Positions 24,122 through 32,459 of a stretch of 64,000 bases of DNA are shown in pieces; position 1 is the stretch's first letter, and every line of letters starts with the position of its first letter. The notes below the pieces were generated by a model. That model made no database searches, was not told the origin of the DNA, and saw nothing but the letters and a program-made list of their open reading frames with translations. Source of the stretch: Hymenobacter lapidiphilus (GTDB lineage: Bacteria > Bacteroidota > Bacteroidia > Cytophagales > Hymenobacteraceae); the NCBI RefSeq assembly GCF_003417065.2, contig NZ_QVLT01000016.1:1-64000 (forward strand), read 5' to 3'. The translations under genes were made by a program, and so were the position numbers.

Positions 24122-26566
24122 TCAAAACTCCACGATAAACCCGATGGTGGGCAGCACGGTGGCGGCGTTGTTGTCGAGCAGTACGGGGATGCCGTTGGTG
24201 CCGTCGGGGCGCAGGGGCTGGCCGTCGGTGGACACGAATTCGGTGTTGTCGGGGGTGCGCTGGAAGGCGTAGCTGGGCACGGCCGGCGACTTCAGGGCCA
24301 GTGCGTTCTGGATGTCGACGTAGAAATCGAAGGTGAAGCGGCGCAGGTTTATTTTCTTGTCGAGCCGGAAATCGAGTTGCTGGAAGGTGCCCAGGCGCTG
24401 GGTGTTCAGGCGGTTGTAGTCGAGCACACCCTGGCCCACGGTGAGGTAGTTGGCCCGCGAGGCGGCGGCATCGAAGGGCGTGTAGGGCGCGCCGCCCGCC
24501 AGGCGGTACTTCAGGCCCAGCTCCCAGCCCCGCCCGAACTTGCGGCCCAGCAGCGCCGAGGCCAGGTGGCGGGTGTCCCAGGCTGAGGGCTTGTAGCGGC
24601 CATCGGCCCCCGTAAACTCGCTGTTGAACAGCGTGTAGGAAGCCACCGCGTAGAGGTTGCGGGTGAGCTGCTGCTGAAAGAACAGCTCGCCGCCAAACGA
24701 CCGGCCTCGGCCGGTACTGGTCACGGCCTCGTTGCCTAACGCAATGAAGTCGCCGCCCAGGTTGGCCAGCGAAATACCGTCGCGCACGTTCACCGGGTAG
24801 TGGTCGTACTGCTTCCAGAAGCCTTCGAGCGTGATTCGGCGGCTGGTACTGGGCAGGAACTCCAGGCCCGCCACGTAGTGGGTGCTGCCGATGTAGCGGT
24901 TGGATTTGTTCACGAGCTGGCCGGCGTTGTCGCGGAAGCCGAGCAGGGTAGAGGGCGGAATTTTGTAGTAGCGGCCCACGCTGGCGCTGGCGTTCCAGCG
25001 CGGCGTGAGGGCATAAGTGGCCGAGAGCCGGGGCGAAATCGTGCGCAGTAAATTAGCCCCGCCATCGGTGAAGCTGTTGCCATCGGTGCGGATACCGGCC
25101 GAGAGCGTAAGCCGGTCGGCATCGAGGAAGGAGCGGGTGAGCTGGCCGAACGCACCGAAGCGGGCGAAGTCAATAGCCGAGTTGAAATCGACGGTGACGG
25201 CCGGCTGCTGCACCGTGCCGTCGGGGGCTATTACGGCCTGGCGCAGGCGGTTGAAAAAGCGGTTGTCGTAGTGAATGAGCTGGCCCACGGCCCCGTAGGC
25301 GTAGCGCCAGCGGCCGGCGCTGCGGTTCACGTCGAGGCGGAGCTTGTTCTCGGTTTCGCCCGAGCGCGTGAGCAGCACCCGCTTGCTTTCATCGCCCCGG
25401 AAAGCCGAACCGCCCTCAAAAAAATCGATTTGATTATGCAGTTGGGTGCGGCTCAAAGCCAGGTTGAGGTAGCCTTGCGGCAGCAGCTGGCGCAAACTCA
25501 GGCCCACGGTGTAGTTCCACTGGTCGATGGTAGGCGTGTTGCGGATGATGTAGGCCTTTTCGGGCGTAGTGGAGCGCGGCACGGCCACCTCGAAATGGTC
25601 GAGGGCCCCCAGGCCCAGGGCCGTGAGCGTGGTTTTGGGGCCCAGCTTGGAGGTGATTTTGAATTGGGAATCCCAGTAATCGGGCCGGATGGGCAGGTCA
25701 ATCAGCTTGAAGAGCACCTGCAGGTAGGAGCGGCGCACGGAGGCCAGAAATGTGGTGTTGGGCGCCAGCGGACCTTCGAGCGTGCCGGCCACCTCGGTGC
25801 CGCTCAGGCGGATATTGCCCTGCACGCGGTCGGGGTTGCCTTCGCGCTGGCGGAATTGCAGCACGCTGCTCAGCACGTTGTCGTAGCGGGCCTCGAAGGC
25901 CGAGGTGCTCAGCGTCACGTCCTCAATGAAGCTCACGTTGAGCATGCCGGCCGGCCCGCCGGCGCTGCCCTGGGTCTGGAAGTGGTTGATGACCGGCACC
26001 TCAATACCGTCGAGGTAGTACACGTTTTCGTTGGGCGCGCCGCCCCGGATGATGATGTCGTTGCGGAAGCCGGCGGTACCGCCCGTGCCGCCGCCGCCCA
26101 CGCCGGGCAGCACCTGCACCACCTTCGAAATATCGAAGTTGCCGCCCGGGTTGCTCTTGATTTCCTGGGCGCTCAGGCGCTGCACGCTCAGCGGTGTTTC
26201 GGCCGTAGCCACCCGAATGGCCCGGCTGGCCGTCACGGTCACCTCGCCCAGCTGCTGCTGAGCCGCCACCAGCTCCAGCCCTACAATATTGGCGTTGCCG
26301 CTGGTGATGACGATGTTGGCCCGTAGCAGCGGCTCGTAGCCGATAAATGAGGCCCGCACGTTGTAACTGCCCGTTGGGATGTCGGCGAGCCGGAAGCGGC
26401 CCTGCTCATCGGCGGCCGTACCCAGGCTGCTACCCTCCAGGGTAACGGTCGCGCCCGGCACCGGCTGCTGGGTGGCCCGGTCGCGCACCGTGCCGCTCAG
26501 CACGCCCGTTTGGGCCCAGCTCAGCAGCGGCAGCAGCCACAGCAATAGGAGGTAGAGGAAGCGCAT
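24122..26566 (-). CDS. TonB-dependent outer-membrane receptor with CarboxypepD_reg domain
   Basis: The 814-residue protein has a signal peptide (MRFLYLLLLWLLPLLSWAQ), then a carboxypeptidase-regulatory-like domain (about 22-105, GVLSGTVRDRATQQPVPGA), a plug domain (IIIRGGAPNENVYYLDGIEV) and a long beta-barrel ending in a Phe (FIVEF), as required for outer-membrane assembly. It imports a substrate with energy from TonB. No SusD partner is adjacent, so it is not a classical polysaccharide locus. It follows a secreted amidohydrolase by 76 bases on the same strand, which suggests uptake of a product of that enzyme or of a related peptide. The substrate cannot be named. Confidence 0.93.
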   Translation of the reverse strand: MRFLYLLLLWLLPLLSWAQTGVLSGTVRDRATQQPVPGATVTLEGSSLGTAADEQGRFRLADIPTGSYNVRASFIGYEPLLRANIVITSGNANIVGLELVAAQQQLGEVTVTASRAIRVATAETPLSVQRLSAQEIKSNPGGNFDISKVVQVLPGVGGGGTGGTAGFRNDIIIRGGAPNENVYYLDGIEVPVINHFQTQGSAGGPAGMLNVSFIEDVTLSTSAFEARYDNVLSSVLQFRQREGNPDRVQGNIRLSGTEVAGTLEGPLAPNTTFLASVRRSYLQVLFKLIDLPIRPDYWDSQFKITSKLGPKTTLTALGLGALDHFEVAVPRSTTPEKAYIIRNTPTIDQWNYTVGLSLRQLLPQGYLNLALSRTQLHNQIDFFEGGSAFRGDESKRVLLTRSGETENKLRLDVNRSAGRWRYAYGAVGQLIHYDNRFFNRLRQAVIAPDGTVQQPAVTVDFNSAIDFARFGAFGQLTRSFLDADRLTLSAGIRTDGNSFTDGGANLLRTISPRLSATYALTPRWNASASVGRYYKIPPSTLLGFRDNAGQLVNKSNRYIGSTHYVAGLEFLPSTSRRITLEGFWKQYDHYPVNVRDGISLANLGGDFIALGNEAVTSTGRGRSFGGELFFQQQLTRNLYAVASYTLFNSEFTGADGRYKPSAWDTRHLASALLGRKFGRGWELGLKYRLAGGAPYTPFDAAASRANYLTVGQGVLDYNRLNTQRLGTFQQLDFRLDKKINLRRFTFDFYVDIQNALALKSPAVPSYAFQRTPDNTEFVSTDGQPLRPDGTNGIPVLLDNNAATVLPTIGFIVEF

Positions 26567-26642
26567 AAGCTGGGGTGTCGGAAAGAATAACAGGTGGAAA
26601 GTCTCAACTTAACCGTAGCCCATAGGTTTCGGACCGCTGCCG

Positions 26643-28082
26643 TTAGCGCCGCCGCACGGCTTGTAGCTGCTGCCGTAGCTCGGCGGCCGAGTATATCCGG
26701 CCCCGGGCCACGACGGTGTGAATCCCACGCAGGGCCGCCAGACTGGTCAGCGGGTTGCGTTCGAGCAGCAGCAAATCGGCCGCTTTATTGGGGGCGATGG
26801 AGCCGGCCGTGGCTTCGAGGCCGAAGAAGCGGGCCCCGTTGAGAGTGGCGGTGCGCAGGGCCTCGGCGGGCGTGAGGCCGGCGCGCACCAGCTGGTCGAG
26901 CTCACTGAGCAGGGCCGCGCCGGGGTACACGTAGGAGTTGGAGGCCCCGCTGTCGGAGCCGGCCAGCAGCAGCACGCCGGCTTTTTGCATCCCTGGAATC
27001 AGGCTCCGAAACCGCGCCCCGAGCTGCTGGTTGAACGCCCGGGTGGCGGCCGACTGCTGCCGGACCCCGGCCAGGCGGCGGGCGTAAGTAGCTTCAATTT
27101 TCGGGTCGATGTAGGCCAGCAGCGAGTCGCGGGAGTGGTCGGTGGTGGGCAAATCGGCCAGCAGCTGCTGAATATAAAGCGTGGGCACCACGGCCGTGCG
27201 CTGCTCGGCCAGCATCCGGAACGTGCGGGCGGCGGTGGCCGGGTCGTAGGTGCGGTACACGGCCGGCAGGGCCGCGAACAGCCCGATGGGCCTAGCGGTG
27301 CCCTGGCTCTGGCGGATGGCGGCCGTGATGCTGTCTTCGCGGTTGGAGCAGGCTTTGAACACGTAGTAGAGGTGCTCGGAGGCATCGAGGCCCGCCGCGG
27401 CGGCCTCGGCCAGCGTTACGGTGTAGGGCATGTGGCCGGTGGTGCGCATGCCCCGCTTTTCGGCCTGCGCGATGGTGTTCAGAAAGGCCTCACGTGAAAT
27501 GGTGCTCTCGTAAATCTTCACGTAATCGACCCGCAGCGCCTGCAACGAATCGAGGGCCCGCGTAATCTGGGCGGGCGTTTCCACTTCCAGCGAACCAGCC
27601 CAGAACGCGCCGGGGCCATCAATTTTGGGTCCTGAGGTGAAGATGGTCGGCCCTGCCAGCCGGCCGGCCGTAATCTGCCGCCGCCACTCCATCACGGCCG
27701 GGGTCAGGTCGCCGCCCGCGTCGCGCACCGTTGTGATGCCGTGGGCCAGGTACAGGGGCAGCAGGTTTCGGTTGGCGTTTACCAGTGAGTCGCCACCCCG
27801 AAAATGCACGTGCATGTCCCAGAGCCCGGGCATGAGGTAGCGCCCCTGGGCATCGAGCGTACGGGCCGCCCGCGGGGCGCTGGCCGAGGTGGGGCCGAGT
27901 TGGCGGATGATGCCCCCGGCTACTGCCACCGTCTGGTCGGGCCGAATGGTGCCGGTTTCCACGTCCACTACGTTGGCGTGGGTGATAACCAGGTCATAGG
28001 CTGCCTCGGCCGGGCGGCGGGCGGTACAGCCGGCAGCCAGCAGCAGGGTGGTGGCGAACAGAAGGCGGGCGGGGTGGGGCAT
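26643..28082 (-). CDS. Secreted amidohydrolase lipoprotein (imidazolonepropionase-like)
   Basis: The 479-residue protein has a lipoprotein signal (LLFATTLLLAAGC), then a metal-dependent amidohydrolase: DLVITHANVVDVETG, GRYLMPGLWDMHVHFRGG (metal HxH, about 90), VDYVKIYES (bridging Lys), TTGHMPY and SEHLYYVF (metal histidines), LLAGSDSGASN (catalytic Asp) and a C-terminal AADLLLLERNPL. Relatives are secreted prolidases and other amidohydrolases that cleave cyclic amides or dipeptides. It would sit in the periplasm or on the outer membrane. The downstream TonB receptor is probably co-transcribed. A family B palindrome lies upstream. Confidence 0.9.
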   Translation of the reverse strand: MPHPARLLFATTLLLAAGCTARRPAEAAYDLVITHANVVDVETGTIRPDQTVAVAGGIIRQLGPTSASAPRAARTLDAQGRYLMPGLWDMHVHFRGGDSLVNANRNLLPLYLAHGITTVRDAGGDLTPAVMEWRRQITAGRLAGPTIFTSGPKIDGPGAFWAGSLEVETPAQITRALDSLQALRVDYVKIYESTISREAFLNTIAQAEKRGMRTTGHMPYTVTLAEAAAAGLDASEHLYYVFKACSNREDSITAAIRQSQGTARPIGLFAALPAVYRTYDPATAARTFRMLAEQRTAVVPTLYIQQLLADLPTTDHSRDSLLAYIDPKIEATYARRLAGVRQQSAATRAFNQQLGARFRSLIPGMQKAGVLLLAGSDSGASNSYVYPGAALLSELDQLVRAGLTPAEALRTATLNGARFFGLEATAGSIAPNKAADLLLLERNPLTSLAALRGIHTVVARGRIYSAAELRQQLQAVRRR

Positions 28083-28160
28083 GGGGCGTAAGGTAAGTAG
28101 GGACGGGGTTGTTTGGGGGCTCAGCTTATATGGTCGTTACGTGCTTCGTATCGCCCTCTG

Positions 28161-28303
28161 CGTGCGCCTCACCCCCCCCGGCCCCCTCTCCGAAAAAGGA
28201 GAGGGGGTGCGTTCAACGACTTGTGCAATCAGTTCTCGAACGTACTGTCGTCTGGCACCCCCTCTCCTTTTTCGGAGAGGGGGCCGGGGGGTGAGGCGTA
28301 ACG
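28161..28303. repeat. Family B palindromic repeat, copy 2
   Basis: The arms read GCGCCTCACC, a C-rich stretch and CTCTCCGAAAAAGGAGAG, matching copy 1 at 12711-12854. The spacer (about 28208-28254) is unlike that of copy 1. It occupies most of the 242-base gap between the NRAMP-like gene (ending 28325) and the amidohydrolase start, so it lies downstream of one minus-strand unit and upstream of the next. Confidence 0.85.
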
Positions 28304-28324
28304 TAAGGATACTAATAGGAGCCC

Positions 28325-29506
28325 TTAGACCCCCAGCGCCTTCAGCAGCACCGAGACGCTGAGCCAGGTCATCACCAGCACCACCAGCACCCCGAACACG
28401 GCCAGCACCAGCGGGTGGCGGTAGCTGCCCACGATGGCCGGGCGGTAGGCCGCTACCAGCAGGGTACCCAGGGTGAGGGGCAGGATGAAGCCGTTGAGCG
28501 CCCCGGCCCAGAGCAGCACCTGCACCGGCTGGCCGATAGTCAGGAACAGCAGCGTGGAAAGCCCGATAAAGCCGATAATCCAGCGATTTTCGTGGGCCGC
28601 CACCCGGGGCAGTAGGGCTTTAAGGAAGGAAATGGACGTGTAGGCCGAGCCGATGATGGACGTAACGGCCGCCGCGAACATCACCACCCCAAACAGCCGG
28701 TAGCCCACCTCCCCGGCCGCCAGCCGGAACACCGAAGCGGGCGGATTGGCCGGGTCAATAGCTAGGCCCTGACTCACCACGCCCAGCGTGGCCAGAAACA
28801 GGAACACCCGCACCAGCGAGGCCACCGAAATGCCCAGCACGGCGCTGCGCGTGACTTCGGGCAGGGCCGCTTCGCCCCGAATGCCGGCGTCGAGCAGGCG
28901 GTGGCCGCCGGAAAAGGTGATGTAGCCGCCCACCGTGCCGCCCACCAGCGTGATGATGGAGGAGAGGTCGAGTTGGGTGGGAGCCAGGGTGCGGCGGGCC
29001 GCTTCGGCCAGGGGCGGGTGGGTAGAAAAGGCCACGTAGACGATGGTGAGCACCAGCACCAGGCCCATCACCTGGGCGAAACGGTCCATGAGCCGCCCGG
29101 CCTCGCGGACCAGGAAAACCCCCAGCGCCACCCCGGCCCCCAGCACGGCGCAGATCGTTACGGGCAGGCCCGTAAGAGCCGAGAGGCCCAGGCCGGCCCC
29201 GCCCACGTTGCCCACGTTGAAGGCCAGGCCGCCGAGCACAATCAGCACTGAAATCAGGCTGCCCAAGCCCGGAAGCACGCGATTGGCAATGTCGGGGGCC
29301 CGCAGCTCGGCCACGGCAATCACCCGCCACACGTTCAGCTGAACCCCAATATCGAGCAGAATAGAAGCCAGAATAACGAAGCCAAAGCTGGCCCCGAGGC
29401 GCTGCGTAAACACGGTAGTCTGGGTCAGGAAGCCCGGGCCCACGGCCGAAGTGGCCATTAGAAAAGCGGCTCCCAGCAGCACGCCCCAATTACGGGCCGG
29501 CTTCAT
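28325..29506 (-). CDS. NRAMP-superfamily transporter of the 5-oxoprolinase operon (YcsG-like)
   Basis: A 393-residue membrane protein with about eleven hydrophobic segments. It belongs to the NRAMP-like group that accompanies pxpA-pxpB-pxpC in many bacteria (ycsG in Bacillus subtilis). The first helix reads [13 protein letters not shown], so the canonical metal-binding DPGN of true Mn/Fe transporters is GPGF, and the canonical helix 6 MPH motif is not seen. It may therefore move a non-metal substrate, perhaps 5-oxoproline; this is inference. ATG 29506 overlaps the pxpA stop by 4 bases (ATGA), indicating coupling. A longer upstream start would read through the pxpA end and is not preferred. 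Confidence 0.88.
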   Translation of the reverse strand: MKPARNWGVLLGAAFLMATSAVGPGFLTQTTVFTQRLGASFGFVILASILLDIGVQLNVWRVIAVAELRAPDIANRVLPGLGSLISVLIVLGGLAFNVGNVGGAGLGLSALTGLPVTICAVLGAGVALGVFLVREAGRLMDRFAQVMGLVLVLTIVYVAFSTHPPLAEAARRTLAPTQLDLSSIITLVGGTVGGYITFSGGHRLLDAGIRGEAALPEVTRSAVLGISVASLVRVFLFLATLGVVSQGLAIDPANPPASVFRLAAGEVGYRLFGVVMFAAAVTSIIGSAYTSISFLKALLPRVAAHENRWIIGFIGLSTLLFLTIGQPVQVLLWAGALNGFILPLTLGTLLVAAYRPAIVGSYRHPLVLAVFGVLVVLVMTWLSVSVLLKALGV

Positions 29507-30282
29507 ATGCGGAGCCCGGAAGGCGTTTGCACCGTCACATCGGCCGCTGCCAGCGCGGCCCGGAGCCGGCGAGCAAAGGTCAGCGCATGGGGGCCGTCGC
29601 CGTGCAGGCATATTGTGTCGGCCCGGATAACCACGTCCTCGCCCGACTGGGCCCGCACCCGGCCCTCGCGGACCATGCGTAGCACCTGGGCTTCGGCTTC
29701 GGCGGGGTCGTTGAGCAGCGCGCCGGGCTGGCGGCGGGGCGTGAGCGTGCCGTCGGGCTGGTAGCTACGGTCGGCAAATACCTCGTGGGCGGTGCGCAAA
29801 CCCAGCTTCTCAGCGGCCCGGGGCAGGGCGCTGCCGGCCAGCCCGTAAAGGCAGGCCTCGGGGGCCACCCGGTACACGGCTTCGGCCAGGGCCTCGGCCA
29901 GGTCGGGGTTCACGGCGGCCATGTTATAAAGAGCTCCGTGGGGTTTTACGTGGTGCAGCATGCCGCCCTCGGCCCGCACGAAAGCGGCTAGCGCCCCAAT
30001 CTGGTACACCGTCATATCGTAAGCTTCTTCGGGGGAAATTGCCATTTCGCGGCGGCCGAAACCCACCAGGTCGGGTAGGCCGGGGTGGGCCCCGAGGGCT
30101 ACGCCGTGATGCATGGCCCGGCGCACGGTATGCTTCATCACGGTCGGGTCGCCGGCGTGGTAGCCGCAGGCAATGTTGGCCGACGTCACAAAGGGCAAAA
30201 TGGCTTCATCCTGCCCCAGGGAGTACGCGCCGAAGCTTTCCCCCAGGTCGCAGTTGAGGTCGATGGTAAGGGTTGGGTCCAT
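29503..30282 (-). CDS. pxpA: 5-oxoprolinase subunit A (LamB/YcsF family)
   Basis: The 259-residue protein starts [20 protein letters not shown] at 30282. Conserved blocks are [58 protein letters not shown] and LHGDGPHAL. With PxpB and PxpC it forms the ATP-dependent prokaryotic 5-oxoprolinase that opens 5-oxoproline (pyroglutamate) to glutamate. A longer in-frame reading starts inside the family A repeat upstream and is artefactual. A palindrome separates it from pxpC within the operon, and the downstream transporter overlaps its stop. Confidence 0.95.
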   Translation of the reverse strand: MDPTLTIDLNCDLGESFGAYSLGQDEAILPFVTSANIACGYHAGDPTVMKHTVRRAMHHGVALGAHPGLPDLVGFGRREMAISPEEAYDMTVYQIGALAAFVRAEGGMLHHVKPHGALYNMAAVNPDLAEALAEAVYRVAPEACLYGLAGSALPRAAEKLGLRTAHEVFADRSYQPDGTLTPRRQPGALLNDPAEAEAQVLRMVREGRVRAQSGEDVVIRADTICLHGDGPHALTFARRLRAALAAADVTVQTPSGLRI

Positions 30283-30308
30283 AGGCGGGCAAGATAGGCG
30301 GAAGCGGC

Positions 30309-30485
30309 CGATGTAGGGGCGGGGCTTGTCCCCGCCCGCCGTTAAACGGTTGTCGATGAACAGCGGCGCATGGTGCCATTGATGACGGGCGGCTGACTTG
30401 ATTGAATAGCGACGTCTGGTTTCGTCGAACGGTAGCGCTTGGTTTCGTTCAACGGCGGGCGGGGGCAAGCCCCGCCCCTACATCG
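30309..30485. repeat. Family A palindromic repeat, copy 3, inside the pxp operon
   Basis: Arms begin CGATGTAGGGGCGGGGCTTG on both sides, with a spacer of about 95 bases that contains further CGTTCAACG-like pieces. It fills the gap between pxpC and pxpA. The pxpC stop (TAG, 30478-30480, minus strand) is the arm's conserved TAG, and the outer CGATG on the left arm mirrors the last bases of pxpC. Confidence 0.85.
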
Positions 30486-31486
30486 CCCTCCGCAACGCCA
30501 CGGCCCGTTCCAGTTGCCGCAGCCGGTCTTCCTGGGCTAAATACAACTGCTGGGCTTTGGGCAGGCTGATTTCCTGGAACCGCAACGTGCCGCCTGGGGG
30601 CACCTGGGCCAGGGCCGAAAGGTCGGCGCGGCTACCAGGGCCAGGCGGGGGTAGCCGCCGGTAGTCTGGTGGTCGGCCAGCAGCACGATGGGCTGGCCCT
30701 CCGGCGGCACCTGCACCGTGCCGAACGTGACGGCTGCCGAGAGCAGCTCGGGTCCATAGGCGGAGCGGAACAGGGCCGGACCCGCCAGCCGGCTGCCCAT
30801 GCGGTTGGAGGCCGGTGTAACCTGGAATTCCTCGGTCCAGAAAGCCTGCTGGCTGGCTGCCGTGAACTGCCCGTACTCCGGCCCGCGTACCGACCGCAGC
30901 ACGGGCGCGGCTTCGGGTCGGGGCGTTAGGGTCGGTCGGCGAACCAGGGCGCGGCTACGCAGGGCAGCTCGGGCGAGCGGGCCAGCAGCAGTTGGCGCAG
31001 GCGGACGGCGGTGGGAGCGGGTTCGGCCACGGGCAGCACGTCCTCGGCCTGTAGTGCCCGGCCCGCCAGCCCGCCGATACCGGCCGCCAGGTAGGTAGCG
31101 CGGCTGCCCAGCACCGTCGGCACGGCCAGCCCGCCAGCCACGGCCAGATAGGCCCGGCAGCCTGCCTCGGGCCGGCCGAAGGTGAGTTCGGTGCCGGCCC
31201 GCACGGCTACGGCCCGGTTCGGGGGCAGGGGCTGGCCGTTGAGAGTGGCGCTGAGTTCGGCGCCGCACAGGGCCAGCAGGTGGTTGGTGGTGAAGCGGAT
31301 GGTGGGGCCAAGCAAGGTGATTTCCAGAGTAGCCGCGCCGGGCGCGTTGCCCACTAGCAGGTTGGCCACGCGCAACGCCCGGGCGTCGAGGGGGCCGCCT
31401 ACGCTCACGCCCGCCCGGCGGTAACCGGGCCGGCCGGCGTCCTGAATGGTGGTGAGCAGGCCGGGGCGCAGGATATGCAGGCTCAT
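30478..31486 (-). pseudogene. pxpC: 5-oxoprolinase subunit C (KipA family) with two frameshifts
   Basis: From ATG 31486 the frame reads MSLHILRPGLLTTIQDAGRP, GVSVGGPLDARALRVANLLV and GLAVPTVLGSRATYL, all typical of PxpC, then stops at 30926 after PWFADRP. The next frame continues RSVRGPEYGQF, SNRMGSRLAGPALF and DHQTTGGYPRLALVA, so one base is lost near 30930-31000. Near 30625 a second one-base loss is needed to pass into SADLSALAQVPPGGTLRF and end AVALRRAM-stop at 30478. Thus the protein would be complete if two bases were restored. Either the gene is decaying or the sequence has errors here. The start overlaps the pxpB stop by 4 bases. Confidence 0.88.
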
Positions 31487-32220
31487 GCGGCGGGCCAATG
31501 ACGGAACTGCTCCGCCGTGATGGATACGAATCGCAGCCGCTGGCCTGCCCGTAGCAGGCTGGGGTCGGCTGCTTCGGGCCGGAACAGCCGTTCGGGGGTG
31601 CGGCCAATCAGCTGCCAGCCGCCCGGCGTGGGCAGGCAATAAATGCCGGTCTGGGCGCCGGCAATGCCCACCGCGCCGGCCGGCACCCGGGCCCGTGGAC
31701 TGGCGCGCCGGGGCATGGCCAGCTCGGCGGGTAGCCCACCCAGGTAAGGGAAACCCGGCGCGAAACCGATAAAATGCACCCGATAATCTGCTCCGGCGTG
31801 GCGGGCCACCACTTCCGCCGGACTCAGCCCACAGTGCCGGGCCACCGCCTCCAAATCGGGCCCGAATTCGCCCCCGTAGCACACCGGAATTTCTACTGCC
31901 GGCCCGGTTTCCGCATCGGCGGTTGTAGGGGGCAGTTGCGCCAGCCGTTCCCGCAGAATGGCCGCCACGACTTCAAACGGCGACCCGGCTCCGGCCGCGC
32001 GCACCTGCCAGGGGTCGTAGAAAACGGTGAGCGTGGTAAAGGCGGGCACCAGCTCCTGCAGGCCCGGAAACGGGTGGGCCAGCAGGTAGTCGGCCACGGC
32101 CTGAATGATGGCGTTGGTGGCTTCGCTGATGACGGTGCCGAACTCCAGGACCACGGCCATTTCGCCAAGTGGGTAAAGGCGCGGGAGCAGGGCAGCGGGT
32201 AGGAGGGAAGAACCAGACAT
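31483..32220 (-). CDS. pxpB: 5-oxoprolinase subunit B (KipI family)
   Basis: A 245-residue protein starting MSGSSLLPAALLPRLYPLG at 32220. The family blocks are YPLGEMAVVLEFG, FTTLTVFYDP, IPVCYGGEFGPDL, HFIGFAPGFPYLGGLP, RVPAGAVGIAGAQTGIY and PGGWQLIGRTP. It is the first gene of the operon pxpB-pxpC-pxpA-transporter and overlaps pxpC by 4 bases. PxpB/PxpC resemble the two halves of biotin-carboxylase-linked allophanate hydrolase subunits and provide ATP-dependent activation in the 5-oxoprolinase. A longer in-frame start at 32352 runs through a palindromic repeat and is unlikely. Confidence 0.94.
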   Translation of the reverse strand: MSGSSLLPAALLPRLYPLGEMAVVLEFGTVISEATNAIIQAVADYLLAHPFPGLQELVPAFTTLTVFYDPWQVRAAGAGSPFEVVAAILRERLAQLPPTTADAETGPAVEIPVCYGGEFGPDLEAVARHCGLSPAEVVARHAGADYRVHFIGFAPGFPYLGGLPAELAMPRRASPRARVPAGAVGIAGAQTGIYCLPTPGGWQLIGRTPERLFRPEAADPSLLRAGQRLRFVSITAEQFRHWPAA

Positions 32221-32260
32221 CGGTGAGCAAGATAGGGCCCGGCGGCCGGTTAAGTATGGT

Positions 32261-32395
32261 GTAAAGTCGCGTATTCGCGTCTCGTCGTTGCTGATGCTGT
32301 GGTGCTCATGTGAACTACCGCTTCGTTGTTTACCGCCAAAACCAGACAACAAGATGCCCGCAGTTCTACGCCGAGACGCGAATACGCGCCTCTAC
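32261..32395. repeat. Family D palindromic repeat in a divergent promoter region
   Basis: The arms share CGCGTATTCGCGTCTCG, preceded outside by GTAAAG on the left and GTAGAG (reading inward) on the right. They are about 80 bases apart. The element lies between the divergent pxpB and M1 peptidase genes, so unlike most other copies it is upstream of both genes. Only one copy is seen in this window. Confidence 0.75.
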
Positions 32396-32459
32396 AATCC
32401 GGGCCACAGCTGCCAAACGGCTGTATCTTGGGCATCTTCGCGCTCCTAGTCTTTTCTAC

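Noticed and set aside
30283..30468. In-frame extension upstream of pxpA
   Set aside because: It is translated palindrome sequence; the family-conserved N-terminus begins at ATG 30282.
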